A stretch of DNA of 64,000 nucleotides from Lutraria lutraria (lineage: Eukaryota > Mollusca > Bivalvia > Venerida > Mactridae), in the NCBI GenBank assembly GCA_964023205.1, contig OZ026850.1:5187270-5251269 (forward strand), in the 5' to 3' direction. Shown here piece after piece: positions 38,087 through 48,790 of this stretch; position 1 is the first letter of the stretch; every line of letters starts with the position of its first letter. The notes under the pieces were generated by a model that had not been told where the DNA came from, did not search any database, and saw only the letters and a list, made by a program, of their open reading frames with translations. The position numbers were made by a program, and so were the translations under genes.

Positions 38087-41000
38087 ATGAAGCAAGTAGC
38101 TTTAATAATCATTGTTATGCTGGCTTTTTGCCATGGTGCCATCTCAGTTTCAATGGAACCAATTTACACTAAATTTAAGTACGAAGAACAGTTACTTGAG
38201 AAGATGGTGAGATTGGAATATTTTGTTGAAAACATGGCAATGATGGTGAATAACTCTGTATCTGATTCTTTTAAATCTTTAAAGAACATAAGTGGAATTA
38301 TGTCCAACGATATTGCTGAGATGAATAAGAAATTAGACGACTTTGCAGGCGACATTGACACCTATAAAAAGTCAGTCGATACTGTCCTTGAAGACATTCG
38401 CCGAACCAACAAGGATTTTAGAGGTAAATGTTTTGCCAAATGCAATAAATTATTATAAAAGCAAATAATTACTCGAAAATTGTTGTGATCAAATTTTTAA
38501 TATAATTCGTCGAAATCGGAGTCACTAATATTATAATAATCTTTCTTCAGAGGGGTTGTCGTCAAGGTGATGTCATGTCGCCATACCTGTTCATTCTTTG
38601 TGCTGAGATTCTCTCAATAATGACAAGGAAAAATAAAGATATTAAAGGAATTATAGTAAATGGAGTAGAATATAAAGTTTCTCAGTATGCTGATGACACT
38701 AGTTTGTTTTTAGATGACACAGATAAATCTCTAAGGACAACAATGTTAACTTTAAAATTCTATGCTAAATTTTCAGGCCTTAACATAAATATGGAGAAGA
38801 CTAAGGTGATTTCGTTTGGCTCACTTAAAAATTCTAACGCTACTTTATGTCCCGAATACAGTTTAGACTGGAAAAATAAGGTATTTTCTGTGTTAGGTGT
38901 GAAATTCTCAACTGATTTAAACTTAATACGAGGGTCATCCGTAAAGTTCGTGGACAACCTAACTTTTTGGGGTTATAATGATGTGATAATTTTTAAAATT
39001 TGTCATGGCAATAATTGACATCTTTTGTCTCAAGTTCTGCTTCTAGATTGTCACTTTTTCGTGTAGTCACTGGATACGAGTTACCAAGGCAGCCCAAGTC
39101 AGCGCCTACGGAGCACTTTGATTTTTTGCAATTAAGCGGATTCTTTTTGTTGCAATCTTTGTGCTGTAATTTGTATAAAAATGAATGGAAGCGTACATAA
39201 TGACCTTGAACGCTGCAGCAATTATTTGTGATGTTTGTCGCTAATTTTTTAAGTAATTGCCAGCGTAATAAGAAAGTTATCGAACATGAACGAACTGTGC
39301 TTATTTGAATTCATTACAGAAACTTAAGTCGACGTCAGAGCGTACGGAGCAGCGCGCTGCTACCAAGTACTGTGTAAGGCTGTGTGTACACCCACGCAGA
39401 CACTAAAGTTCATTTCAAGTGCTGATAATGCTAAAGAAGTATCAAGATCTTTGATATTGAGGTGATATTTTGATATTGGTTTTGAGAAATTAGCATGCAA
39501 GTCCCTATAGTCCAGATATAGCATCGATGGGTCAAGTGATCTTCCCAAAATTTAAAAAAAAACGATTTAATTTAATTGAGAATATTAAAATGGCGGTGTG
39601 CAGTTTCGCAAGAACATGTGACGGAAGCTGGAATAACGATATATTATCTACATGGGTGTAAAGACACAGCAAATGCATAACATTTGAGGGCGAGTACTTC
39701 GAGAAAATGTGATTGTACGTGAGTATAACGTCACGACGATGTGAAGTTTGTTGAAGTGCTCCGTAGATCCATACGTGCGTTTGATATGTATAGCTGAACA
39801 TTTTTATCTGTCAATATTTCGCTGTGATATTTGGCATGTGTTTGGTAAATATATTGCATAATATGTACATAAATATTTGGCGTAAAACATCTTTTACTGG
39901 TCTCATTAAAAAACACTGTCCACGAACTTTACGGATGACCCTCGTAGTAGATTTGAATTATGACTCTAAAATAGAAGAAATTATTTGCAAATTGGTCAAA
40001 AAGAATACTCTTTCCCATTGGTAAATTAGTTGTGATAAAAGCTCTTGCCCTTGCAAAATTGAATCATCTTATTTTGAGTATTCCAAGTCCATCTCAGGTT
40101 AAAATAAACCAGATACAAAATCTATTTTTTAAGTTCCTTTGGAACAACGGTAGGGATAAAATAAAAAGAAACATTATAACACAAGAATATAGGTTTTGGG
40201 ATTAAAAATGATTAATCTTAACTGTTTTATTTGTAGTTTAAAAGTCACATGGCTTAGAAGATTACTTTTTTCTAACAATAAATATAGCCAATGGGTTGAA
40301 ATTATTTGTCTTTTCATAACTCAAATGTATAAGTTTGGCACTGACTACATAAAAACAAAATTGATCTTAGACATTAATCCATTTTGGAAAGATGTTATGT
40401 ATAGTTATTTTACTCTGTCTATGAATTCCAAACTAAGTAATACTAACCAGTACTATTCAGTTAACTTATGGCATAATCCAGGTATTAAGATACGAAATTC
40501 TAGTATCTGTTTAAATAGATGGATTATATATATTGTTGCAGATTGAAACAGTTAAGGCCTGGTATTGTAACTTTTATACAGTTTTCGTAAGAGATCCAGT
40601 ATGGATGTGAATCATGAAATGTTGTGCTTGTCATTGTTGATTGTTATCCAGAATATTAAAACATAAGGTAAATTTAATTATGTCAGGTGAATTAAAGATT
40701 GCTTCCATGAATGTGCAGGGGCTAAATGACATAAAAAAAGACAAGATGTTTTTAACTTCCTTAAATCCTACAATTACAATCTGATATGTCTGCAGGACAC
40801 CCATTTCACAGATAATGATAAACGTATTACTAGGAGTATGTGGGGTTATGACTGCTTTTTCAATAACTTCTCCTCTCAGTCCAGAGGTGTATCAATCTTA
40901 ATTAATAATAATTTTGATTTTACATTCAAAAATATAGAGAAAGATGATAACGGCAATCTTTTAATCCTTAATTTTACTTCTTATAATACTGATATCTCTC

Positions 41001-44000
41001 TCTTTTGCATCTATGGACCTAATAATGATCAACCTGGGTTTTATGATTATATTGGTACAAAAGTGTCCAATATAGAAAATAATTGTATTTTAGTTGGAGA
41101 TTTTAACCTTGTTCTCTGTCCAGAAATGGATTATTTAAATTATGTTAACGTTAATAATCCAAATGCTAGAAATAAAGTTTTAGAAATTAAATCTGATTAT
41201 AATCTTATTGATTGTTGGCGAGAAGAACACTTAGAAAAAAAGAAATTTACATGGTTAAAAAAGAATCCTATCAAACAAGCAAGATTTGATTTCTTTCTTA
41301 TATCTAGTTTATTATTCTGAAAAATTTTGAATAGTGACATCTTACCCGGATATAGAACTGATCATGCAATGAGTACAATATGTTTATCTTTAGAAAAAAA
41401 ATGAAAAAGGTTCCTCATATTGGAAATTCAATGACTCCTTACTTAAAGATTTAGATTATGTTAAGAAAGTCAAAAATCAGTATGCCTCCATTACAAATCT
41501 AAATGATCTTACCGGTACTCTCAATGAGATTAGGAATAAAGATATAGTTTTTTATATAGATGACAGACTATTCTATGAAACATTACTTATGGAAATAAGA
41601 GGTGAAACAATTTCATACTCAACTTTTAAGAAAAGACATGATTCTAATAAACAAAGTAATCTCATTAAAGAAATTGAAAGATTAAATAATCAAAACAATA
41701 TTGATATACTGGAAAATAAGAAAAAATAATTGTCTGATTATAGAAAAAAGTATCTTGAAGGTAAATTAATCAGATCTCGGGCAAAGTGGATTCATGAAAG
41801 CGGAAAACCTACAAACTACTTCTGTAATTTAGAGAATAGAAATTTTGTATCAAAACTAATGAATAAACTAATTACAAACTCTGGGGAGACTTTAATTGAA
41901 CATGATAAAATAATTATAGAAACAATGAATCATTATAAAGCATTATACGCATATAGACCTGTAGAAAACTTTAACCCAGAGTCCTTCTTTAAAAATTCAG
42001 TTAAAAAACTTTCATTGAATGATCAGGCTGTATTGGAAGAGAAATTGTCAATTTCAGAAATGCTAAATTCGTTTAAGAAAATGAAAAATAGTTCAGCTCC
42101 AGGAAGTAGTGGTTTTACGGTATCTTTTTTCAAATTTTTCTGGAATGACATTGGAGACTGTTTAGTCCGGTCTATTAATAAGTCCTTTGAAAGTGGAGAA
42201 TTATCTCCAAGTCTCAAACAAGGGGTAATTACATGTATACCGAAAGGAAATAAAGATAAACTTTTGTTAAAAAACTGGAGACCAATCTCCCTGCTTAATG
42301 TGTCTTATAAAATTGCATCTTCAGCTATAGCAGCCCGTCTAAAAGGTGTTTTAGATAATATTATTAGTGAAGGCCAAAATGGCTTTGTTCCTTGAAGATA
42401 TATAGGCGATAATATTCGACTTATTTATGATGTTTTATACTACACAGAAAAAATTGAGATTCCTGGTATGCTTTTACTTCCAGATTTTGCTATTGCGTTT
42501 GACTCAATTTCCTGGGAGTATATGTTTAAATTTTTTAACTTTGGCGAAAATTTGATTAGGTGGGTTTAGGTTTTTTATACAAATATTCAATCTTGTGTCA
42601 TTGTTAACGGACATATGTCTTATTGGTTCCCTGTGTGTCGTGGCTGTCGTCAAGGTGATCCTCTTTCACCTTACCTATTTATTATCTGCGCTGAAATTTT
42701 GTCCTTGATGCTTAAAAGTAATCAACAAATTAAAGGTATTTAAATTAATGGTTTTGAATTTTTATTGTCACAATATGCAGATGATACAACAGTTTTGTTA
42801 GATGGGTCTGAAAATTCTCTTCGTAATAAAATGATTACTTTAAAATTCTATGCAAACATATCAGGTTTGTGCCTTAATATAGACAAAACAAAGGCGGTGT
42901 GGATTGGTACTAAGAAAAATGAATTGAACTTTAACAAAGGTAAAGAGGGTATTAAAAACATTTTCAATTGTTTCAATAAAAGAGTATTAACCCCTATTGG
43001 AAAAATTGTTGTAATTAAGTCCTTAGCTTTAACAAAATTTAATCACCTAATCCTGAGCCTACCCACACCCCCAGATAAGATAATTAATAACATACAAAAT
43101 TTATGCTACACTTTTTTATGGAGTGGTGGACCTGATAAAGTTAAAAGAGATTGTATTACACAGGATTATAAAAATGGAGGGTTAAGAATGGTAGATATAA
43201 AAAAATTCATAGCAGCACTAAAATGTACTTGGTTGAAAAAGATTTCTCAGAAAAATACAAAATACAGTGATTTTATTCATAGAACATACCCTTTCATTTC
43301 AAAACTAGCCTCATTTGGAAGCGATTTTTTAAGAAATAAGCTCTCTTCAGTAGGTAATATATTTTGGAAAGGTGTGTTGCAAAATATAATTATTTTACAA
43401 GATAATCTCCCAGTTTCTAAAAGCACTTTTCAATTGTCACCTTTGTGGCATTTCAAAATAGGGGCTAATGTTGTCTTTTACAAGAATTATTCGGACAAAG
43501 GTATAAATTATGTTAATGACCTCCTAGATGATAATGGCCAAATTATGTCATACGACCATTTCAGTATCAAATGGAATGTTAATACACATTTTTTACAATT
43601 TAGAGGCCTAATTAATTGTTTTAAAAAAGTTCTGAATACTTATTCAATTCAATCCCCATTGAATAAATCACATTTACCTATTTTCCCCTCAGTTATTAAA
43701 ACTATCTATGGTGCTACAAAAGGATGTAGAAGAATTTATGATTGTCTTTTACATAAAACTTCATTACAACTAAAATCCCAAAGAAAGTGGATTACTGATC
43801 TTAGTCTGCATCAAAACTTCAATTGGACTTTTTTATGATATCCCATTCCATACCACCAAGGATTCAAGTCTCCAATGGCTACAATATAGAATAAACCATA
43901 GAATATTAGGCACAAACCGGTTGTTAAGTAAAATAGGACTTAAAGATAATGATTCATGTTCATTGTGTAACCAAAATTCAGAAACTATGGTGCATTTATT

Positions 44001-46686
44001 CTTTGAATGTAGATTTGTATCTTGTTTTTGGCATTCCTTGATATCTTAGTTAAATCATACATTTGGTTGTTCTATAAACACTTATTCTAAACTAGATATT
44101 CTACTTGGAAATAAGAAATTTGATGTCCCAACTAATTATGTTTTGCTTATAGCTAAACAATTTATTTTTAAATTTAAACAGAAAAATATGATACCAAATG
44201 TTGACCTCTTTAAGTCAAGGTTTAAAAACCAGTTAATGTGTGAAAAATACAAGGCTTGCAAAAGTGGCACAATGATAAAATTTTCGAAAACATGGAGAAA
44301 ATTTTCAGATCTCTGGATATAATCAACAATGATATAGTCATCTTGTATTCATTCTATGTACTAAAGGTACTAAAAGATTCACTTGATTCTTCTTTAAAAA
44401 AAAATAGAATACATATGCTGGAAAACTGTTTTCAGTATCTTTTTCTAACTGTATCAATGTCATTTGAAAGATAACTTTCGACTACACTTACTGTCTTTCT
44501 CTCCTCCTTGCACCTTTTTCTTTTACTGAATATGCTAGTATTTTTGTTCTGTATAAATTCAATGAGTCATCTAAAATAACTATGTGATATATAATTGTCT
44601 TTTTTTTCAGTCTTAAAACACATAACAAGGAAAACGACACTTTGTCAAAAGTACTGTTATTGAAAACTTTTATAGATTATATGATCTCTGTTACAACTAC
44701 CTTAATGATAAATATTAATAATGTGGCAATTGTTTTATTTTTTCATATAATTCAATTATGCATGTTTCTGCTGTAAAACTAAGAAATTTGCTTAAGATAA
44801 TATACCAAAAGTTGTTAAGTTATTTTTATTTATAGTCATTATACAGCCCTATGTTTCACCTTAATCACTAGCTCATTATGTCGTCATTTGTTATACTAGA
44901 TATTTTACTTGTCATTTATTTATTTTTCATAACACAAACCTTGTAACTAATAATGAAGTATGGTAATATAATGCTTAATTTAAAGCCTATTTTCTTTAAA
45001 CTTTAATTATTCCTGTCTACAATAACTTTTGTTAAAACAAAATGAAACTATATAATAACTAAGCGACTACACAATCACTGTGTATTAATTTTGATAAGTT
45101 GACTTTTCTTCTTTTGTAGTGCATTTGTTACATGATAGTACTGTTATAGGTATACAATAATATTGGACAAAAAATTAGACATGTTTGCTTTACTATGTAC
45201 TTTGTATGAAAGTTGACTGTATTACATGTGGAATAGAAAAAAAAACTTTTAAACAGCAAGTTTGTGCCAATTATAAAATTGAAGACCACACGTGTAAACC
45301 ATATTTTAAGTTTGATAAATTTGAAAAATCATGGGAAAAGTTCATTAATTTAGTGATTCCGGAGTAGTTGACGTAGTAAAGAGTAAAATGAACATATTCA
45401 TTGTAAAAAATTAATCCTTGACAGTTGCATACATCGGGACGTTCAGCGGGGCCGTAAAGATTCCACCAACACAAACAGTATATTCTCAATTTATTTATTT
45501 AAAATATCATCCTTAAACGAGAACCCTAGTGGTTTAGCTTCTTTGACCTTTTATTGTAAATTTACCCCCTATCTCCTGACCCCATACACTCTTTTAGTTA
45601 CTAAACCCTGAGCTCTCCTGAGTACAAATTAATGCTGTCTATTTTTTAAAAAAATGAACTTTCTCAGTTAAGCAACAACAGATACACTATTACCCCCCCC
45701 CCCCCATCATTGTTACCCCCCCCACACACACACACACACACACAATCTTAATATGCTAGAATCAGAAGTCTATAGAAAACATCACAATACGTACTTTGTA
45801 TATACTACATGAAATGGTTTGTTCTATATCTTTGTAAGACTTTGTAAATAAATGGGTAACCTATGGCTACCGAAAAAAAAAATAATAGAGCCTCTAGCGA
45901 AAGTTAAAACTGTTTTAAAAAAACGTTATCACCTCGTGAGGTTTCTCCTCTTTCAGACCAGGTCGAACAAAGAGCAACACGTACAGTTGAACAAATGAGC
46001 GAAATGAACAAAACCCTGACAGCGAATATCAACGAAATTCGAACTAACATTAACAAAGCTCTGGACGATTTTAAACAAAGTAAGTACATGTTTGTGCTTC
46101 AATACCATATCCATAGAAAGTATTGCGCTAGTAATATAAACTATGTGACAATTTCTGACTCTCAAGTATTCCCATTTCCTGGTTATGTACAGCGGTTCTT
46201 ATTTCGTTGTTATGATACTAAATCTGACATGCGTCACTTACCGGCAGAATTTAACGTCGTGTTTTTCTATATTTAGGTGTTCAGGATCCAGTGGTTGCTT
46301 TCAATGCATACAGCATAGTTAATAAATCCCCCGGATCAGGCAATCCAGTGGTATTCACTACCGTTCTGCTGAATGAAGGTGGTTCCTACGATTCAACTAC
46401 GGGATACTTCACGGCAAAAATAGACGGAATATATCAGTTCAATGCCCAGCTTTGTGTTGATAAAGGTGTTAATTTAGATTACACCATAACTGTTGAAGAG
46501 CAAAATATAATAACTGGAGAACATCGCACCGCGTCGGACTCGGTTGACGGAAAATGTTTTTCGTTTGGAGCTGTCGGGTATGTACAGAAAAGACAAAGAG
46601 TGAAAGTACAAGGATATAATGCTGTCCTTTTTGAAAATGACAATGACAAGAATTCCTTTTCTGGAGTTTTGATTCACCCATTGTAG
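38087..46686 (+). CDS. C1q-B: secreted coiled-coil C1q-domain protein, three exons
   Basis: Exons 38087-38423, 45957-46079 and 46277-46686 join in phase 1 to give about 289 codons without a stop. Residues 1 to about 18 form a secretion signal (MKQVALIIIVMLAFCHGA). Residues 25 to about 150 are heptad-rich coiled coil with no collagen repeats. The last 130 or so form a gC1q domain with DPVVAFNAY, GGSYDSTTGYFTAKIDGIYQF and the terminal NSFSGVLIHPL. Such proteins are soluble, oligomerising recognition molecules of invertebrate immunity (family knowledge; the ligand is unknown). Intron 1 is 7.5 kb because two LINEs and a mariner sit in it; all three exons and their splice sites stay intact. Expression despite the long intron is an inference. 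Confidence 0.8.
38551..40581 (+). mobile_element. 5'-truncated LINE (L1/Tx1-like) in C1q-B intron 1, first part
   Basis: Same fragment and same insertion point as at 15624 in cassette [28 protein letters not shown], then the thumb region. A mariner (38929-39944) interrupts it, and it is cut at 40581 by a second LINE. Its last part resumes at about 45257 (EKSWEKFINLVIPE). Confidence 0.85.
38929..39944 (+). mobile_element. Mariner-like element, internally deleted fossil
   Basis: Inverted termini CGAGGGTCATCCGTAAAGTT / its complement, flanked by TA. The empty site is visible in cassette A (AACTTAATAGTAGATTTG). Broken plus-strand frames read SERTEQRAATKYCVRL and SSADNAKEVSRSL (N-terminal helix-turn-helix region). 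Later HASPYSPDIAS, with the last catalytic Asp of the DD34D type, and FEGEYFEKM (C-terminus) appear. The stretch with the first catalytic residues is missing, so the element cannot move itself. Confidence 0.85.
40838..41320 (+). pseudogene. LINE endonuclease domain (part of ORF2)
   Basis: Open segment of about 160 residues with YGPN, GDFN and RFDFFLIS motifs of the L1-type apurinic/apyrimidinic endonuclease. A frameshift near 40745 separates it from its start. The final SDH-like box appears as RTDHAMST after the stop. Confidence 0.8.
41730..42395 (+). pseudogene. LINE reverse transcriptase, N-terminal part
   Basis: About 221 residues with SSAPGSSGFTVSFFKFFW, GVITCIPKGNKD, NWRPISLLNVSYKIASSAIA and SEGQNGFVP, ended by TGA. 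The next segment keeps FAIAFDSISWEY (usually DFEKAFDSISW) and GCRQGDPLSPYLF in the same lineage. Confidence 0.85.
42765..43838 (+). pseudogene. LINE reverse transcriptase, C-terminal part and connector
   Basis: About 357 residues opening with the catalytic SQYADDTTVLLDGSENSLR. The thumb follows ([53 protein letters not shown]). It ends in a stop, and the knuckle region follows in another frame. Confidence 0.85.
45257..45366 (+). mobile_element. Tail of the older LINE in C1q-B intron 1
   Basis: Continues the fragment cut at 40581: QQVCANYKIEDHTCKPYFKF and EKSWEKFINLVIPE, then TAG. Matches 16636-16756 in cassette A. Confidence 0.75.
45669..45742. repeat. Poly-C and CA microsatellite tracts in C1q-B intron 1
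   Basis: Runs of C followed by about ten CA dinucleotides. Cassette A has the C runs (17074-17098) but no CA array, so the array grew after duplication. Confidence 0.8.
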
Positions 46687-46701
46687 ATAAAGTATCGAGA
46701 A

Positions 46702-46707
46702 AATAAA
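46702..46707 (+). terminator. Polyadenylation signal of C1q-B
   Basis: AATAAA 16 bp after the TAG stop. Confidence 0.65.
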
Positions 46708-46817
46708 GCATTTGGACATGATGTATAGCCTACAGTATATGATCGTATACTGCTTCCTAATAAAAAATACATAGTTTACATCGCCTTGATTTTCAGTTTA
46801 CCACTAGGCCTAAATTC

Positions 46818-47177
46818 TTGGCGACTCCACCTTGGCCTCAATCTCCTGTTAACATACCCCAAGTTAACAAGACCGTCATAAAGATGACGAAGCAATTTAA
46901 GCGAATGGTATACTTGTTTATATTGTATATAATTTTCTGTTTTATTGTTTCTCTATGTTTGAAAAACCTGTCTTCACTAGTGGGGATATTGTACACATGT
47001 ACAGGGAAGAAGAAATATCAATTCGGTTTAACTATTTTCATGCGGCGAAAAAGTTTCTACATTCAAACTTACCTGATTCAGAAATATTTGTATTGCATCT
47101 TTGATAGCACATGGAACTGGAATTTTATAAATGTATGGAACTCAGAATACCACTTATTAAATTTATTAAATGGATAG
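46818..47177 (+). CDS. Small conserved open frame, unknown (cassette B copy)
   Basis: About 119 residues: polar Pro-rich start (PPWPQSPVNIPQVNKT), hydrophobic middle, then RRKSFYIQTYLIQKY. Partner of 18250-18528; see that entry for the frame-keeping indel. No function is assigned. Confidence 0.25.
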   Translation: MATPPWPQSPVNIPQVNKTVIKMTKQFKRMVYLFILYIIFCFIVSLCLKNLSSLVGILYTCTGKKKYQFGLTIFMRRKSFYIQTYLIQKYLYCIFDSTWNWNFINVWNSEYHLLNLLNG

Positions 47178-47189
47178 TTTAGAAATAAG

Positions 47190-48779
47190 TTACTAAAAGT
47201 GAGAGGTTTAGGTAACGTAGTCAAAAGAACAAAGATATTTGAATGGTTGAAAAACCTGAACCGCCAAATATATTTCCTACAAAAACTTTCTCGTCGATCT
47301 GGGAACGGAACTGGAAGGGTAAATGATTTTAGTGGTTTAAGCTATTTTAGCTCACCCCAGTTGTGATATTGATTTCAATAACAAAAGAGACATTGTAAAT
47401 GGGAGCAATTGATATCAAAATAAATGACAAAAATATCACTCTGGTAAATGTATATGGCCCAAACAATGACGACATAATTATATTTGATAAATTGGAGTCA
47501 TTCTAATTTTAAAATTACGAAAGAAATTTTATCATCGGTGGTGACTTTAATACAGTATTAGATAATGATTTAGACAAGAAAAATGGAAACCAAAACAAAA
47601 ATGTTGAAAATAAATTAAATCTGATAAAACACTAGTGTTGTCGACATCTGGCGAAACAAACACCCACAAAACACAATTTACTTGGTATTCAAATACAAAA
47701 CCAACCATCCATTGCAGGTTGGACTATTTTTTAATCTCTGAAAGTCTGGCTACATCCGTCAAAAAGCATGCATCAAATTTCATACAGAACAGATCATTCA
47801 CTTAATTAAAGTGGAAATACAAACATTAACATCACAGAAAGGAACAGGAAATCTTATGATAAACAATTCATTACTTTTCAGATACAAATACAAAATACCA
47901 TAACATCAACAGCAGAAATCAATAAAAAATTGCGCACCCGATACACTGTGAGAAGTCATAAAGGGAAATATAAGAAATGAAACCATCAAATATTCCTCAT
48001 ATAAAAACAAAGCAGAAAAAAAAGAAGAAAAAAGATTATAACAAGAAATTAATGATTTGGAAGATGAGCTCGCAGAACAAAACGTATATGTTGACAACAT
48101 TACAGCAATGATAACAGAAAAAAACTATTACTAGATCATATCAACGATAATGAAATAAACAGACAAATATTAAGATCAAAAGCTATTCACGTAGAACAAA
48201 ACGAAAAAAATCTCAATATATTGCAAAAGAAAAACATAGATCACAGAAAAAAGCTGTACACAAATTAATAGTCAATAGTAAAGAAATAACTAACAAAGAT
48301 GATATACTTAATGCAGAAGTTGACTATTATACCAAGCTATACAGTAAAACACGAATAAATGTGAATCTAATGGAAGAATTCTTAAATAAACCAATAAACA
48401 CCCTTGATGAAACAGAAAAGCAATCAAGTTAGGGGCTCATTACAGAATATATATGCAAACTAGCGATTAAAGAAATGCAAAACAATAAAAGTCCGGGCTC
48501 AGACGGATTGAGTGTAAAGTTTTATAAAAATTCTGGAACTATATCAGTCAGTATTTAGTAAATTCATTAAACCATTTTTTTGAGATAGGAACACTAACCC
48601 AACTTCAAAGACAAGGAAATATTACACTCATCCCCAAACCAAATAAAGATATTGATCAAAGTTCAAATTGGCGTCCAATCACCCTGTTAAACATAAATTA
48701 TAAAATTGCAACTAAAGTTATCGCAAATAGAATTTTAAAAACCTACCATCAATAATAAGCAGTGACTAAACCGGATTTA
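47190..48779 (+). mobile_element. LINE (L1/Tx1-like) remnant behind C1q-B, first part
   Basis: Same element and position as 18545 in cassette A, with endonuclease (VNVYGPNNDD, GGDFNT) and reverse transcriptase start (GNITLIPKPNKD, NWRPITLLNINYKIATK). It is interrupted at 48790 by the foldback element. Confidence 0.85.
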
Positions 48780-48790
48780 TGCAAAATAGA

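Larger units (their letters stand above)
40582..45243 (+). mobile_element. Long L1/Tx1-like LINE with target-site duplication
   Basis: Flanked by AACTTTTATACAG (40569-40581) and AACTTTTAAACAG (45244-45256); cassette A has the single, empty site near 16625. An A-rich tract precedes the right flank, as in target-primed insertion. The coding part, from 40681, holds an apurinic endonuclease (NVQGLND, CIYGPNNDQPG, VGDFNLV, RFDFFLISS), a reverse transcriptase and a C-terminal knuckle (CSLCNQNSETMVHLFFEC). No ORF1 is seen. At least eight stops or frameshifts (for example 41320, 41727, 42393, 42567, 42741, 43836) show that it is dead. Confidence 0.88.
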
